64,000 bases of DNA from Rhodospirillaceae bacterium (GTDB lineage Bacteria > Pseudomonadota > Alphaproteobacteria > DSM-16000 > Inquilinaceae), in NCBI GenBank assembly GCA_020638575.1, contig JACKIH010000003.1, forward strand, positions 3,397,001 to 3,461,000, read 5' to 3'. The stretch's first letter is position 1. Each line of letters begins with the position of its first letter. Shown here piece after piece: positions 33,241 through 41,685 of the stretch. The notes under the pieces were generated by a model. It saw only the letters and a program-made list of their open reading frames with translations, did no database searches and was not told the origin of the DNA. A program made the position numbers and the translations under genes.

Positions 33241-34578
33241 TCAGGCCGTGGGCAATTCCTCCAGGCACTCGGCGAGCGCATCGGCGAACAGGTCGGCTTC
33301 CGCGCGCGTCAGGCAGAGCGGCGGGCGCACCTTGAGCGTGTTGCCGTAGCGCCCGGCGGCACCGATCAGCACGCCGCGGCGGTGCAGGCCGGCGATCAGC
33401 GCCGTCGCCGCCGCCGGGTCCGGTGTGGCGGGATCGCCCGGCTGGACCAGCTCGATGCCGATGAACAGGCCGGCACCGCGCACGGCCCCGACCATGGGGT
33501 AGCGCTGTGCCAGGGCCGCCAGCCGGGCCTTAAGGTGACCGCCGATGGCCAGCGCATTGGCCTGCAAGCCCTCCTCGGCGATCACCTCCAGCACGGCCAG
33601 GCCGGCGGCGGCGGCCACCGGATTGCCGCCGAACGTGTTGAAGTAGCCCACATCCTCGCAGAACAGGGCGAGCAGGTCGGGCCGCGTCAGCAGGGCCGCC
33701 ATGGGGAAGCCGTTGCCCATGGGCTTGCCCATGGTGACGATGTCCGGCACCAGCCCGTGGCGTGCAAAACCCCACATGGCATCGCCGGTGCGCGCGAAGC
33801 CCGGCTGCACCTCGTCGCCGATATAAAGCGCCCCGGCCGCCCGGGCAGCCGCCACCGCCGGCGCCAGGAAACCCGGCGGGTCGGCATAGACGCCATCGCT
33901 GGAAAAGATGGAATCGCAGATGAAGGCCGACGGGCGGATGCCGCTCGCCTGAAGGTCGGCGAAGGCGGCGGCGACCGCGTCGGCGAAGCCCTGGGCGATG
34001 TCTGCTCCGAAGGCAGCGGCGGACGGCGGCGGCACGATGCGCACATGGGCTGGGACCGGCCCGGCCAGCTTCCAGGCCGACGGCGAAATGTCCGTCACCG
34101 CCGCGGTGTTGCCGTGGTAGGCGGCCTCCGTCACCACCACGCCGGCTCCGCCGCTGGCCTTGGCCGCCACCCGCAGCGCCAGATCGTTGGCTTCGCTGCC
34201 GGTACAGCACAGCACGGCGTTCGACACCTCGTCCGGCAGGGTCGCCTTCAGCCGCTCCAGATAGCTCTCCACCCGCTGGTTCAGGTAGCGGGTGTTGATG
34301 TTGAGGGTGGCCGCCTGCTCGGCGATCGCCGCCACCACGCGGGGGTGGCAATGCCCGACCGAGGGGACGTTGTTGTAGAAATCGAGGTAGCGCCGGCCGT
34401 CGGCCGCTTCCATCCACACGCCTTGGCCGCGCACCACCTCGATGGGATCGCTATAGAACAGCACCGAAGCCGCACCGAAGTTGGCGCGGCGGCGGGCGAG
34501 CAGCGAGCCGGCGGGGGCGGCGGACGCGTCGTCGCGGAAGGCATTCAGATCGAGGATCGGTTTGACCGTTGCCGTCAT
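33241..34578 (-). CDS. Class III PLP enzyme, phospho-lyase-like
   Basis: A 445-residue fold-type I PLP enzyme of the class III aminotransferase family. The segments YLDFYNNVPSVGHCHPRVV, INTRYLNQRVESYLERL, CTGSEANDLALRVAAKA, GDEVQPGFARTGDAMWGF and GKPMGNGFPMAAL (PLP Lys) resemble the ethanolamine-phosphate and 5-phosphohydroxylysine phospho-lyases (AGXT2L group) more than ordinary transaminases. With an APH-type kinase gene just upstream (49-bp gap), kinase plus phospho-lyase action on an amino alcohol is the natural reading. Start ATG with AAGG upstream. A plain omega-transaminase remains possible. Confidence 0.85.
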   Translation of the reverse strand: MTATVKPILDLNAFRDDASAAPAGSLLARRRANFGAASVLFYSDPIEVVRGQGVWMEAADGRRYLDFYNNVPSVGHCHPRVVAAIAEQAATLNINTRYLNQRVESYLERLKATLPDEVSNAVLCCTGSEANDLALRVAAKASGGAGVVVTEAAYHGNTAAVTDISPSAWKLAGPVPAHVRIVPPPSAAAFGADIAQGFADAVAAAFADLQASGIRPSAFICDSIFSSDGVYADPPGFLAPAVAAARAAGALYIGDEVQPGFARTGDAMWGFARHGLVPDIVTMGKPMGNGFPMAALLTRPDLLALFCEDVGYFNTFGGNPVAAAAGLAVLEVIAEEGLQANALAIGGHLKARLAALAQRYPMVGAVRGAGLFIGIELVQPGDPATPDPAAATALIAGLHRRGVLIGAAGRYGNTLKVRPPLCLTRAEADLFADALAECLEELPTA

Positions 34579-34627
34579 GCGCTGTCGCCTTGAGCGGGGG
34601 CGGGAAGGGGAGGATGCCGGGCGGGGC

Positions 34628-35626
34628 TCACCCGTGGTCGGCCAGGTAGCGGTCGGCGAGCGCCAGCGTGCCATCGGTGAAGGCGGCCCCGCCGGCATCG
34701 GCCGCGGTCGGCGTTTCGGCGTGGGACGCGATCCAGGCCGTCAGCAGGATGCGCCGCAGCAGCACGAAGGTCGGCAGCATCGCCTCGTCCTCCGCCGGCA
34801 TCGGCGCCACCGAGCGGTAGCCGCGCAGCCAGGCCGCCTGCAGGTCCGGGATGATCGGATCGGTCTCGTAGAAGCTCACGGCGGCGGCGAAGTCGTAGCC
34901 GAACCAGCCGAAGCCGCAGTCGTCGAAATCGATGACGCCGATGCGGTCGCCGTGCACCAGCAGGTTGGCGAGCCTGAGATCGGCGTGGATCAGCCCGAAG
35001 CGGTCGCGCCCGGTGCCGTAGGCGGCAAGCTGGCGGTCGAGCAGCGCGCAGGTGCGCTCCAGCAGCGCCCGGCCGTCGCCGGTGAGGCCCAGCGCCGCAC
35101 GCCAGGGTCCCCAATGGGGCGAGGGGCCGAGGGTTGTGGCGAAGGTCCACACCTTGCGTTGAAAGGCGGCGGGGCGCGGCCAACGCTCCACATGCTGGTG
35201 AAGTCGGGCACTGATTGCGCCAAGTTCCACAAAACCGTCAACCAGGTCGGCGGAAAGATCGGGCTCCCTGCCTTCCATGAAGGCGAAGCCCACCACGTGG
35301 CGCGTCTCCCCGCGGTGGGTGAAGTTGGCGATGTGGCCGCCGCCCTTCACCTTTAGCGGTTGCGGCGTTTCCACCACGCCTTCGGCGCGCAGGGCTTCGA
35401 TCCAGGCGAGCTCGGATTCGATCTCCTGGAGGCTGTGATAGTACGGCCGGTGCACCCTGAGGATCACGGGATCCGCGGCGTCCGGATCGTCGGCCCGGAA
35501 GGTCGCGTTCTCCGACATGTTGAGGAGCGCTACCTCGGTGCGGGGCGACAGGCCCCATGCCTGGCACAGATCCTGCAGTTCACCCAGCGTCTCGGTGAGG
35601 TAGGCCTCGTTGTACAGGGTGGCCAT
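34628..35626 (-). CDS. APH-family small-molecule kinase
   Basis: A 332-residue protein-kinase-like fold of the aminoglycoside phosphotransferase/choline kinase group. It shows NMSENATFR (glycine-poor loop), ILRVHRPYYHSLQEIESEL (ATP-binding region), Brenner motif LIHADLRLANLL with catalytic Asp, and VIDFDDCGFGWFGYDFA. Because of its pairing with a phospho-lyase-like gene, an amino alcohol such as ethanolamine or hydroxylysine is a better substrate guess than an antibiotic. The ATG at 35626 follows AAGG. It is the first gene of a two-gene operon. Confidence 0.85.
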   Translation of the reverse strand: MATLYNEAYLTETLGELQDLCQAWGLSPRTEVALLNMSENATFRADDPDAADPVILRVHRPYYHSLQEIESELAWIEALRAEGVVETPQPLKVKGGGHIANFTHRGETRHVVGFAFMEGREPDLSADLVDGFVELGAISARLHQHVERWPRPAAFQRKVWTFATTLGPSPHWGPWRAALGLTGDGRALLERTCALLDRQLAAYGTGRDRFGLIHADLRLANLLVHGDRIGVIDFDDCGFGWFGYDFAAAVSFYETDPIIPDLQAAWLRGYRSVAPMPAEDEAMLPTFVLLRRILLTAWIASHAETPTAADAGGAAFTDGTLALADRYLADHG

Positions 35627-35936
35627 GGTCGCATCCTTCGAAGTCACCGGTCGGCAGCCGCTGCGGGCGCCGCCGGGGCGCCTAGGAATGTTGGAAGACT
35701 ATCACAAAAATTTGGATGCTCAACATTCTCTCTTGCGCTGCAACGCGATCTCACCGCAGACTGCAGCCAACCAGAATGAGCGTGACCGTACAGCCGCCCG
35801 GCTGCCAGCGGCCGGTACCCCAGTGTGGGGTTTCCCTGTGCCGCAGGGCAAAGGTCACCGCAGCGCGGGAGAGGCGATCCCCATGGAGGCCAATGCTCAG
35901 GAATTAGGCGCGATCTAGCGACGGGAGACCAATGCG
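35627..35936. other. Divergent promoter region of the kinase and ABC operons
   Basis: These 310 bp hold no convincing gene. An AT-rich core (35690-35730) contains the GAATGTTG/CAACATTC dyad and a minus-strand promoter-like pair (TTGAGC at 35723-35718, TAGTCT at 35701-35696, 16-nt spacer). GGGAGA precedes the binding-protein ATG. No clear plus-strand promoter is recognised. Confidence 0.5.
35686..35728. promoter_or_regulatory. Inverted repeat GAATGTTG-N27-CAACATTC
   Basis: Two perfect 8-bp arms (35686-35693 and 35721-35728) bracket the probable minus-strand promoter of the kinase/phospho-lyase operon. A repressor bound to both arms would block it. The DeoR protein encoded at 32461-33219 is a candidate, by position only. 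Confidence 0.4.
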
Positions 35937-37076
35937 ATGAGGATTTCACGGCGGTCATTTGCCCAAGGCGCAGGCAGCCTTGCCGCTTTGGGTGTCATGG
36001 GCCGGTCGGCCCGCGTGCTGGGCCAGACCAGCGACGAGCTGAACATCCTCTGCTGGGAGGGCTACAACACCGACGACGTGCTGGGGCCGTTCCGCGATCT
36101 CCATCCCGGCGCCACGGTGCGCGCGGAAAGCGGCACGTCGGACCCCGACATGATCAACCGGCTACGCGCCGGGGAAAGCAATGTCTGGCACCTGATCAAC
36201 GTCAACCAGCCCTGGGCGCGCGCCCAGCTCTACCCCGAAGGGCTTATCCTGCCGCTCGATCAGGAGCGGTTCATGCCCTATTTCGAGCGCATGACGCCGC
36301 CCTACAACGGGCCGTACCCGCTGGCCATCGCGCCGGACGGCGAGCTGATCGGCATGCCGCAGCGCTACGGTCCGTTCAGCTTCGTCGTCAACACCGACGT
36401 GATCAGCCGCGACATGGCCGAAGACCAGGGCTGGAACCTGTTCCTCGATCCCGCGCTGGCCGGCCGCTACGGCATCCTCACCTACGACAACTGGAACGTG
36501 ATGCACATGTGCATCACCGGTGGGCTGAACCCGTTCGAGCCGCTGGACGAAGCCGGGTTCGTGACCTTCCGCCAGATCGCCGACCAGATCTTTGCCGGCG
36601 CGCGCCTGCTGACCGACGACCTGGTGGCGATGAACACCGCGCTGATCAACGGCGAGATCGACTGCTACTTCACCGGCGGCACCTACACCGCCAGCCCGGC
36701 GCGGCTGGACGGCCTCTCCAACGTGCGTGGCATCACCCCCCGCTCCGGTCCGATCAACGGCAAGGGCGGCGTGGTGTGGGCCGAGCTGACCTCTGTGGTC
36801 AACAACCCCAACGCCTCCACGCTCGCGCCGGACTTCCTGGAGTACGTCCAGGCGCCGGACATCTGCAAGGCGGTGGGCTTCGCCGAAGGCACCTACAACC
36901 CGGTGGCCCAGATGGCCGATCCGGACGTGCTGGCGCTGTGGGACGAGGACGAGCTGGACGCCATCCAGTGGGATAGCCTGCCCGAGGAGATGGAGAACTC
37001 CGTCGAGTACGACGTGGTCGCCTCCTACGCCGAACTGATCGAAATCTACAACGCGGCCAAGCGCGAACGCGGCTGA
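35937..37076 (+). CDS. ABC transporter substrate-binding protein, PotD-like
   Basis: A 379-residue periplasmic binding protein with a Tat-type leader: SRRSFAQGAGSLAALGVMG, mature start near QTSDELNILCWEGY. Segments MINRLRAGESNVWHLINVN, RYGPFSFVVNTDVIS and CYFTGGTYTASPA fit the spermidine/putrescine-type family. Tat export suggests it folds before export. It is the first gene of a four-gene ABC operon, divergent from the kinase/phospho-lyase pair, so the cargo is probably an amine or amino alcohol (inferred). Confidence 0.9.
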   Translation: MRISRRSFAQGAGSLAALGVMGRSARVLGQTSDELNILCWEGYNTDDVLGPFRDLHPGATVRAESGTSDPDMINRLRAGESNVWHLINVNQPWARAQLYPEGLILPLDQERFMPYFERMTPPYNGPYPLAIAPDGELIGMPQRYGPFSFVVNTDVISRDMAEDQGWNLFLDPALAGRYGILTYDNWNVMHMCITGGLNPFEPLDEAGFVTFRQIADQIFAGARLLTDDLVAMNTALINGEIDCYFTGGTYTASPARLDGLSNVRGITPRSGPINGKGGVVWAELTSVVNNPNASTLAPDFLEYVQAPDICKAVGFAEGTYNPVAQMADPDVLALWDEDELDAIQWDSLPEEMENSVEYDVVASYAELIEIYNAAKRERG

Positions 37077-37111
37077 GCCATTCCCTCACATCACCCGGGG
37101 CACTTCCCGCC

Positions 37112-38194
37112 ATGTCCCACGACCACCATCCGATCATGAGGCTGGCCGGCGTCTACAAGCGGTTCGGGGATTTTACCGCGCTGCACAGCGTCGACCTGGA
37201 CGTCCATGAGGGTGAGTTCCTGACCATCGTCGGCCCGTCCGGCAGCGGCAAGACCACCCTCATCCGCCTCATGGTCGGCATGGACGAACCCACCGACGGC
37301 ACCATCTGGCTACGCAGCGCCCGCATCGACCAGGTGCCGGCGAACAAGCGGCCCACCTGCATGGTGTTCCAGTCGCTGGCCCTGTTCCCCCACCGCTCGG
37401 TGGGCCAGAACATCGAATTCCCCCTGAAGATCCGCGGCGTCAACCAGGGCGACCGCAAGACCCGGGCGCTGGAGCTGCTGAGCCTGCTGCGCCTGTCGGA
37501 GCACTACTACCACAAGCGCATCGGCCAGTGTTCCGGCGGCGAGCGCCAGCGGGTGGCGCTGGCCAGGGCGCTCGCCTTCGATCCGGAGATCCTGTTCTTC
37601 GACGAGCCGCTGTCGGCACTCGACTACCGCCTGCGCAAGACCCTGGAGCGCGAGCTGAAGGACCTGCACGCCCGCACCGGCAAGACCTTCGTCTACATCA
37701 CCCACTCGCTGGAGGAGGCGATGGTGATGTCCGACCGCATCGCCATTATGCGCGAGGGGCGGTTCGAGCAGATCGGCCCGGCGGAGGAGATCTACGCCAA
37801 GCCCATCAGCCGCTTCGTGGCGGAGTTCATGGGCGAGGTGAATCTGTTCCCCGTGGTCAAGGCGGCGGACGGGCTGGAAGGCCAGGGCCTCGCCATCAAG
37901 ACCAACGGCCACGGCGCCGGAGCCGACATGCAACCGGGGGCACGCGGCACCTTGATGGTGCGGCCGGAAGCCGTGCGCTTCCTTAGCGTTGGCGAGGCGG
38001 CCGACATCACCGTGAGTGGGCGGCTGCACTCCGAATACCGGCTGGGCTCGCGCAACCAGTACGAAGTGGCGCTGGCGGACGGCCGCCATGTGGCGGTGGA
38101 GGCGTTGCGCCAGACCGGTCACGCACCGCCGCCGGGTGCCGAGGTGACGGTGGGCTGGGACCTCGCCCACTGCCACCTGATCGCGGAGACCTGA
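37112..38194 (+). CDS. ABC transporter ATP-binding protein, PotA-like
   Basis: A 360-residue importer ATPase: Walker A GPSGSGKTTLI, Q-loop VFQSLALFPHRSV, signature CSGGERQRVALARAL, Walker B ILFFDEPLSALDYRL and H-loop YITHSLEEAM. A C-terminal TOBE-type regulatory domain lies at about 275-355. It starts 35 bp after the binding-protein gene and is followed by the permeases. Confidence 0.95.
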   Translation: MSHDHHPIMRLAGVYKRFGDFTALHSVDLDVHEGEFLTIVGPSGSGKTTLIRLMVGMDEPTDGTIWLRSARIDQVPANKRPTCMVFQSLALFPHRSVGQNIEFPLKIRGVNQGDRKTRALELLSLLRLSEHYYHKRIGQCSGGERQRVALARALAFDPEILFFDEPLSALDYRLRKTLERELKDLHARTGKTFVYITHSLEEAMVMSDRIAIMREGRFEQIGPAEEIYAKPISRFVAEFMGEVNLFPVVKAADGLEGQGLAIKTNGHGAGADMQPGARGTLMVRPEAVRFLSVGEAADITVSGRLHSEYRLGSRNQYEVALADGRHVAVEALRQTGHAPPPGAEVTVGWDLAHCHLIAET

Positions 38195-38200
38195 TCCACG

Positions 38201-39058
38201 ATGGAACGGCTCGACGGGCGCCTGGGCTTCTGGAGTGCGGGGCCGATCGCCCTCATGCTGACGGCGTTCTTCCTGGCGCCGATGGTGGTGATCGCCGCCT
38301 TCTCGGTGATGCCCCAGCGGGTGTTCGAATTCACCCAGATGCCGGACTTCTCGTCCTACCGGGTGATCTTCGAGCAGAGGATCTACATGCCGCTGGTGTG
38401 GTCGCTCGGTATGGCGCTGGTGGCCACGCTCATTCTGTTCGTCATCTGTTGGCCGCTCGCCTTCGCCATGGCCAAGGTGTTCAAGCGGTTCACGCTGGTG
38501 GTCACCATCGGCGTGGTGATGACGCTGTTCGTGTCGGAGAACATCCGCCTGTTCGGCTGGATCCTGACGCTGATGCGCGGCGGCCTGATCGAAGGCCATC
38601 TGCGGGCCTGGACCGGGCTCAGCTTCGAAAGCCCGCTCTACGACATCCCGGCGATCGTGTTCGGCCTGGTGTACGTCTACCTGCCGTTCATGCTGTTCCC
38701 GCTGGCCCAGGGCATCTCCATGGTGCCGGACGACGCCCGCCAGGCGGCCGTCGACCTGGGAGCCTCGCGCTGGCGGGTGCTGTGGGAGATCGAGCTGCCG
38801 CTGGCCGCCCCCGGCATCATGGTGGGCGGCCTGCTGACCTTCGTGCTCGCCGCCGGCGCCATGGCGGAAGCCAAGCTCCTGGGCGGCCAGGCGGTGGTCG
38901 TGATCAGCGACGAGATCGAGACGGCGTTCACCTTCGGGCAGAACTGGCCCCTGGGCTCAGCGCTCGCCATCCTGCTCATTGCCATCATCGGCTCGCTGGC
39001 CGTGTTCGCGGTTAGCCGGCTCGACCTGGACGCGCTGATGGGGCGCAAGCGCTCATGA
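38201..39058 (+). CDS. ABC transporter permease, PotB-like
   Basis: A 285-residue, six-helix inner-membrane permease. The EAA loop is near ARQAAVDLGASRWRVLWEIELPLAAPGI, which contacts the ATPase. It starts 6 bp after the ATPase stop and overlaps the next permease by 4 bp (ATGA), indicating translational coupling. Confidence 0.93.
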   Translation: MERLDGRLGFWSAGPIALMLTAFFLAPMVVIAAFSVMPQRVFEFTQMPDFSSYRVIFEQRIYMPLVWSLGMALVATLILFVICWPLAFAMAKVFKRFTLVVTIGVVMTLFVSENIRLFGWILTLMRGGLIEGHLRAWTGLSFESPLYDIPAIVFGLVYVYLPFMLFPLAQGISMVPDDARQAAVDLGASRWRVLWEIELPLAAPGIMVGGLLTFVLAAGAMAEAKLLGGQAVVVISDEIETAFTFGQNWPLGSALAILLIAIIGSLAVFAVSRLDLDALMGRKRS

Positions 39059-39978
39059 AGCCGGGGCCCCGCACCACCATTGCGCTCTATCTCTACGGCA
39101 TCCTGGCGCTGGCGTTCCTCTACCTGCCGCTGGTCTCCGTCGGCATGGCGTCGATCTCCCAGGCCCGCTACCTGACCTTCCCGATCCGCCGCTATGCGTT
39201 TGAGTGGTACGGCGAGGCGCTGGAGAGCGACACCGTCGCCGGCCTGCTCGCCACCTCGCTGAAGGTGGCAGCACTGGTCACGCTGATTTCCGTGGTGCTT
39301 GGGTTCTTGGGGGCGCTGGCCTTCGCGCGTTACCAGTGGCGCTTCCGCAGCCTGTTTCAGAAGCTGATCTTGCTGCCGATCTTCTTTCCCCAGACGGTGC
39401 TGGGCCTGGCCCTGCTCATGTGGATCAACGCGCTCGATGTGATCCCGGACTGGCGGACCGCGGTGCTGGCGCATGTCGTCTGGGTGGCCCCCATCGCCAC
39501 GCTGATCATCGCCATCCGCGCCTACAGCTTCGATCCGGCGCTGGAGGAAGCCGCCCGCGACATGGGGGCCTCGACCTTCACCATCCTGAAGGAGGTCACC
39601 ATCCCGCTCCTGATGCCGGGCGTGGTCTCCGCCGGGCTGTTCGCCTTCCTGTTGAGCTGGGGCAACTTCCCGCTGTCGCTGTTCACCACAGGAGCCGATT
39701 CCACGCTGCCGGAATGGCTCTACGCCCGCATGGTGTCCGGGTACTCGCCCCTGGTTCCCACGGTCGGCGTACTTTCCATCGCCGCATCGGTGGTGCTGAT
39801 CATGGCGGCCGGCCTGATCACCCTGGCGGTGCGCTGGCTGCGGGCGCGCCAGCTCGCCCGGATCGACCGCCAGCTTGCCGCACAGGTGACGACGGGCAGA
39901 CCGGCCACTGCCGGCCCCGCCTCCCCCGCAGCCGACGCCAGCTTCGTACCGCCGGCCCCGGCCGCCGCCTGCGAATAG
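39055..39978 (+). CDS. ABC transporter permease, PotC-like
   Basis: A 307-residue, six-helix permease with an EAA loop (EEAARDMGASTFTILKEVTIP). After the last helix a basic segment and an Ala/Pro-rich cytoplasmic tail of about 35 residues extend beyond the usual family length. It is coupled to the upstream permease by a 4-bp overlap. The SDR gene follows after 29 bp. Confidence 0.93.
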   Translation: MKPGPRTTIALYLYGILALAFLYLPLVSVGMASISQARYLTFPIRRYAFEWYGEALESDTVAGLLATSLKVAALVTLISVVLGFLGALAFARYQWRFRSLFQKLILLPIFFPQTVLGLALLMWINALDVIPDWRTAVLAHVVWVAPIATLIIAIRAYSFDPALEEAARDMGASTFTILKEVTIPLLMPGVVSAGLFAFLLSWGNFPLSLFTTGADSTLPEWLYARMVSGYSPLVPTVGVLSIAASVVLIMAAGLITLAVRWLRARQLARIDRQLAAQVTTGRPATAGPASPAADASFVPPAPAAACE

Positions 39979-40007
39979 CCGACACCGCAGCGTAGGAGAC
40001 TCCGACC

Positions 40008-40787
40008 ATGTTGACCCCGATCACCGACCGCAGCGTCATCGTTACCGGAGCGTCCCGCGGCATCGGCAAGGGCATCGCCAAGCTGTTCGCGGCCCACGGG
40101 GCGAAGGTGATGGTGGTGGCGCGCGGCCGCGCCGCCGCGGCGGACACGGTGGCGGAGATCCGCGCCGCCGACGGCACCGCCGAGCTGCACCTGTGCGACG
40201 TGTCGGACTGGTCGGAGGTACAGGGGATGGTGGAGACGACCGCCGCGGCCTTCGGCGGTGTGGACATCCTGTGCGCCAACGCCGGCATCTTCCCCCAGGT
40301 GAAGATGGTGGACATGTCGCCCGACGACTGGGACGCCGTGATGGCCACCAACCTGAAGAGCACCTTTCTCTGCGTGAAGGCGTGCATTCCCTATTTCGAG
40401 ACGGCCGGCCGCGGCCGCGTGGTGGTGACCTCGTCGATCACCGGCCCCATCACCGGCTATCCCGGCTGGGCGCACTACGGGGCGTCCAAGTCCGGCCAGC
40501 TCGGCTTCCTGAAGACCGCGGCCATGGAGCTGGCGCGCTACAACACCACCATCAACGCGGTGATGCCCGGCAACATCATGACCGAGGGGCTGGTCGACCT
40601 GGGCGAGGACTACCTCACCAGCATGGCCGCCTCGATCCCGCTGAAGCGGCTGGGGGCGGTGGCGGACATCGCCAACGCGGCCCTGTTCTTCGCGTCGGAC
40701 GAGGCGGCCTACATCACCGGCCAGACGCTGGTGGTCGACGGCGGCCAGATCCTGCCGGAATCGCTGGACGCCATCGCGGGGATTTGA
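40008..40787 (+). CDS. Short-chain dehydrogenase/reductase, FabG-like
   Basis: A 259-residue classical SDR: VTGASRGIGKGIAKLFA, ANAGIFPQVKMVDM, Ser in VTSSITGPITGYPG, Tyr/Lys in YGASKSGQLGF and YITGQTLVVDGGQ at the C-terminus. It lies in the ABC operon 29 bp behind the second permease, so it is more likely a catabolic alcohol/aldehyde oxidoreductase for the imported compound than a fatty-acid reductase. Substrate unknown. Confidence 0.88.
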   Translation: MLTPITDRSVIVTGASRGIGKGIAKLFAAHGAKVMVVARGRAAAADTVAEIRAADGTAELHLCDVSDWSEVQGMVETTAAAFGGVDILCANAGIFPQVKMVDMSPDDWDAVMATNLKSTFLCVKACIPYFETAGRGRVVVTSSITGPITGYPGWAHYGASKSGQLGFLKTAAMELARYNTTINAVMPGNIMTEGLVDLGEDYLTSMAASIPLKRLGAVADIANAALFFASDEAAYITGQTLVVDGGQILPESLDAIAGI

Positions 40788-40819
40788 GTTCCGGCCGCCT
40801 TCGGCGGAGTCGGCTGCAG

Positions 40820-40884
40820 CCCGCTTTCCTACCCGGCCGCCCCCGGGAGGTATCCTGGATTGGGCGGCCGGGCGGGAGAGCGGG
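40820..40884. repeat. Extragenic hairpin repeat, copy C
   Basis: The inner arms CCCGGCCGCCC (40832-40842) and GGGCGGCCGGG (40862-40872) are perfect, and the outer CCCGCT/AGCGGG arms (40820-40825, 40879-40884) pair too. A small CCGCC-TTC-GGCGG hairpin (40795-40807) precedes it. The sequence GCCTTCGGCGGAGT there is shared with copy D. It lies between two genes on the same strand, unlike the other three copies. Confidence 0.7.
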
Positions 40885-40913
40885 CCGGCGCAGACTGCAA
40901 CCAAGGACCATCG

Positions 40914-41585
40914 ATGGGTTGGAAGACCGACTTTCGCTCGTTCTACTACGACGGTGCCCCGGAGCCGGCCGACATGGTGCTGGCGCCGGCCGAAACCGCA
41001 CTGCTCGTCATCGACATCCAGAACACCTATCTGGACCCCCACACCGATGCCCACCAGCGCGCCCGCTGGGCGCCCTTCCTGGAGCGCATGAACGGCACGG
41101 TGATCCCCAACACCGCGCGGCTGATCGCCGAAGCCCGCGCCCGCGGCGTGGAGGTGGTGTTCGCGCGCATCGCCTGCCTGAAGCCCGATGGGCGCGACCG
41201 CTCGCTGAGCCAGAAGAAGCCCGGCTGGAACGATCTGCTGCTGCCCAAGGACCGTCCGGACAGCCAGATCGTGCCGGACCTGACGCCGGCACCCGACGAC
41301 ATCGTGGTGCTGAAGACCACCGACAGCGCCCTCACCGGCACCAACCTGCGCCTGCTGCTGGCCAACATGGGCATCAAGCACGTGATCTGTGCCGGCATCT
41401 TCACCGACCAGTGCGTCTCCTCCACCGTGCGCAGCCTGGCCGACGAAAGCTTCAACGTGGTGGTGGTGGAGGACTGCTGTGCCGCCGGGTCGCACGAGCT
41501 GCACCTGAAGGAGCTGGAGATCCTCAACATGATCTACTGCCAGGTGGCCTCGCTCCACGAGGTGCTGACGGACCTGCTGGGCTGA
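40914..41585 (+). CDS. Isochorismatase-family cysteine hydrolase
   Basis: A 223-residue cysteine hydrolase. The catalytic triad positions are visible: Asp in LLVIDIQNTYLDP, Lys in VVLKTTDSALTGTNL, Cys in CAGIFTDQCVSSTVRSLADE. The family includes N-carbamoylsarcosine, biuret and ureidoacrylate amidohydrolases and nicotinamidase. Residues around the active site do not let me choose between them. The ATG at 40914 follows AAGGA. It lies 126 bp behind the SDR with repeat C between, so it may be a separate transcript. Confidence 0.87.
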   Translation: MGWKTDFRSFYYDGAPEPADMVLAPAETALLVIDIQNTYLDPHTDAHQRARWAPFLERMNGTVIPNTARLIAEARARGVEVVFARIACLKPDGRDRSLSQKKPGWNDLLLPKDRPDSQIVPDLTPAPDDIVVLKTTDSALTGTNLRLLLANMGIKHVICAGIFTDQCVSSTVRSLADESFNVVVVEDCCAAGSHELHLKELEILNMIYCQVASLHEVLTDLLG

Positions 41586-41685
41586 CCGCATATCGAGGCC
41601 GAAAGTGCCGTTGAATTTGCATTTGTTGCTTCGCGCCGCCGATGGAATCCATAGAATTGCCACGGCAGCGGCATAGCGGAACGAC

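Noticed and set aside
34628..35626. Aminoglycoside-resistance function for the APH-family gene
   Set aside because: It shares only the general kinase fold. Its operon partner and the adjacent transporter point to catabolism.
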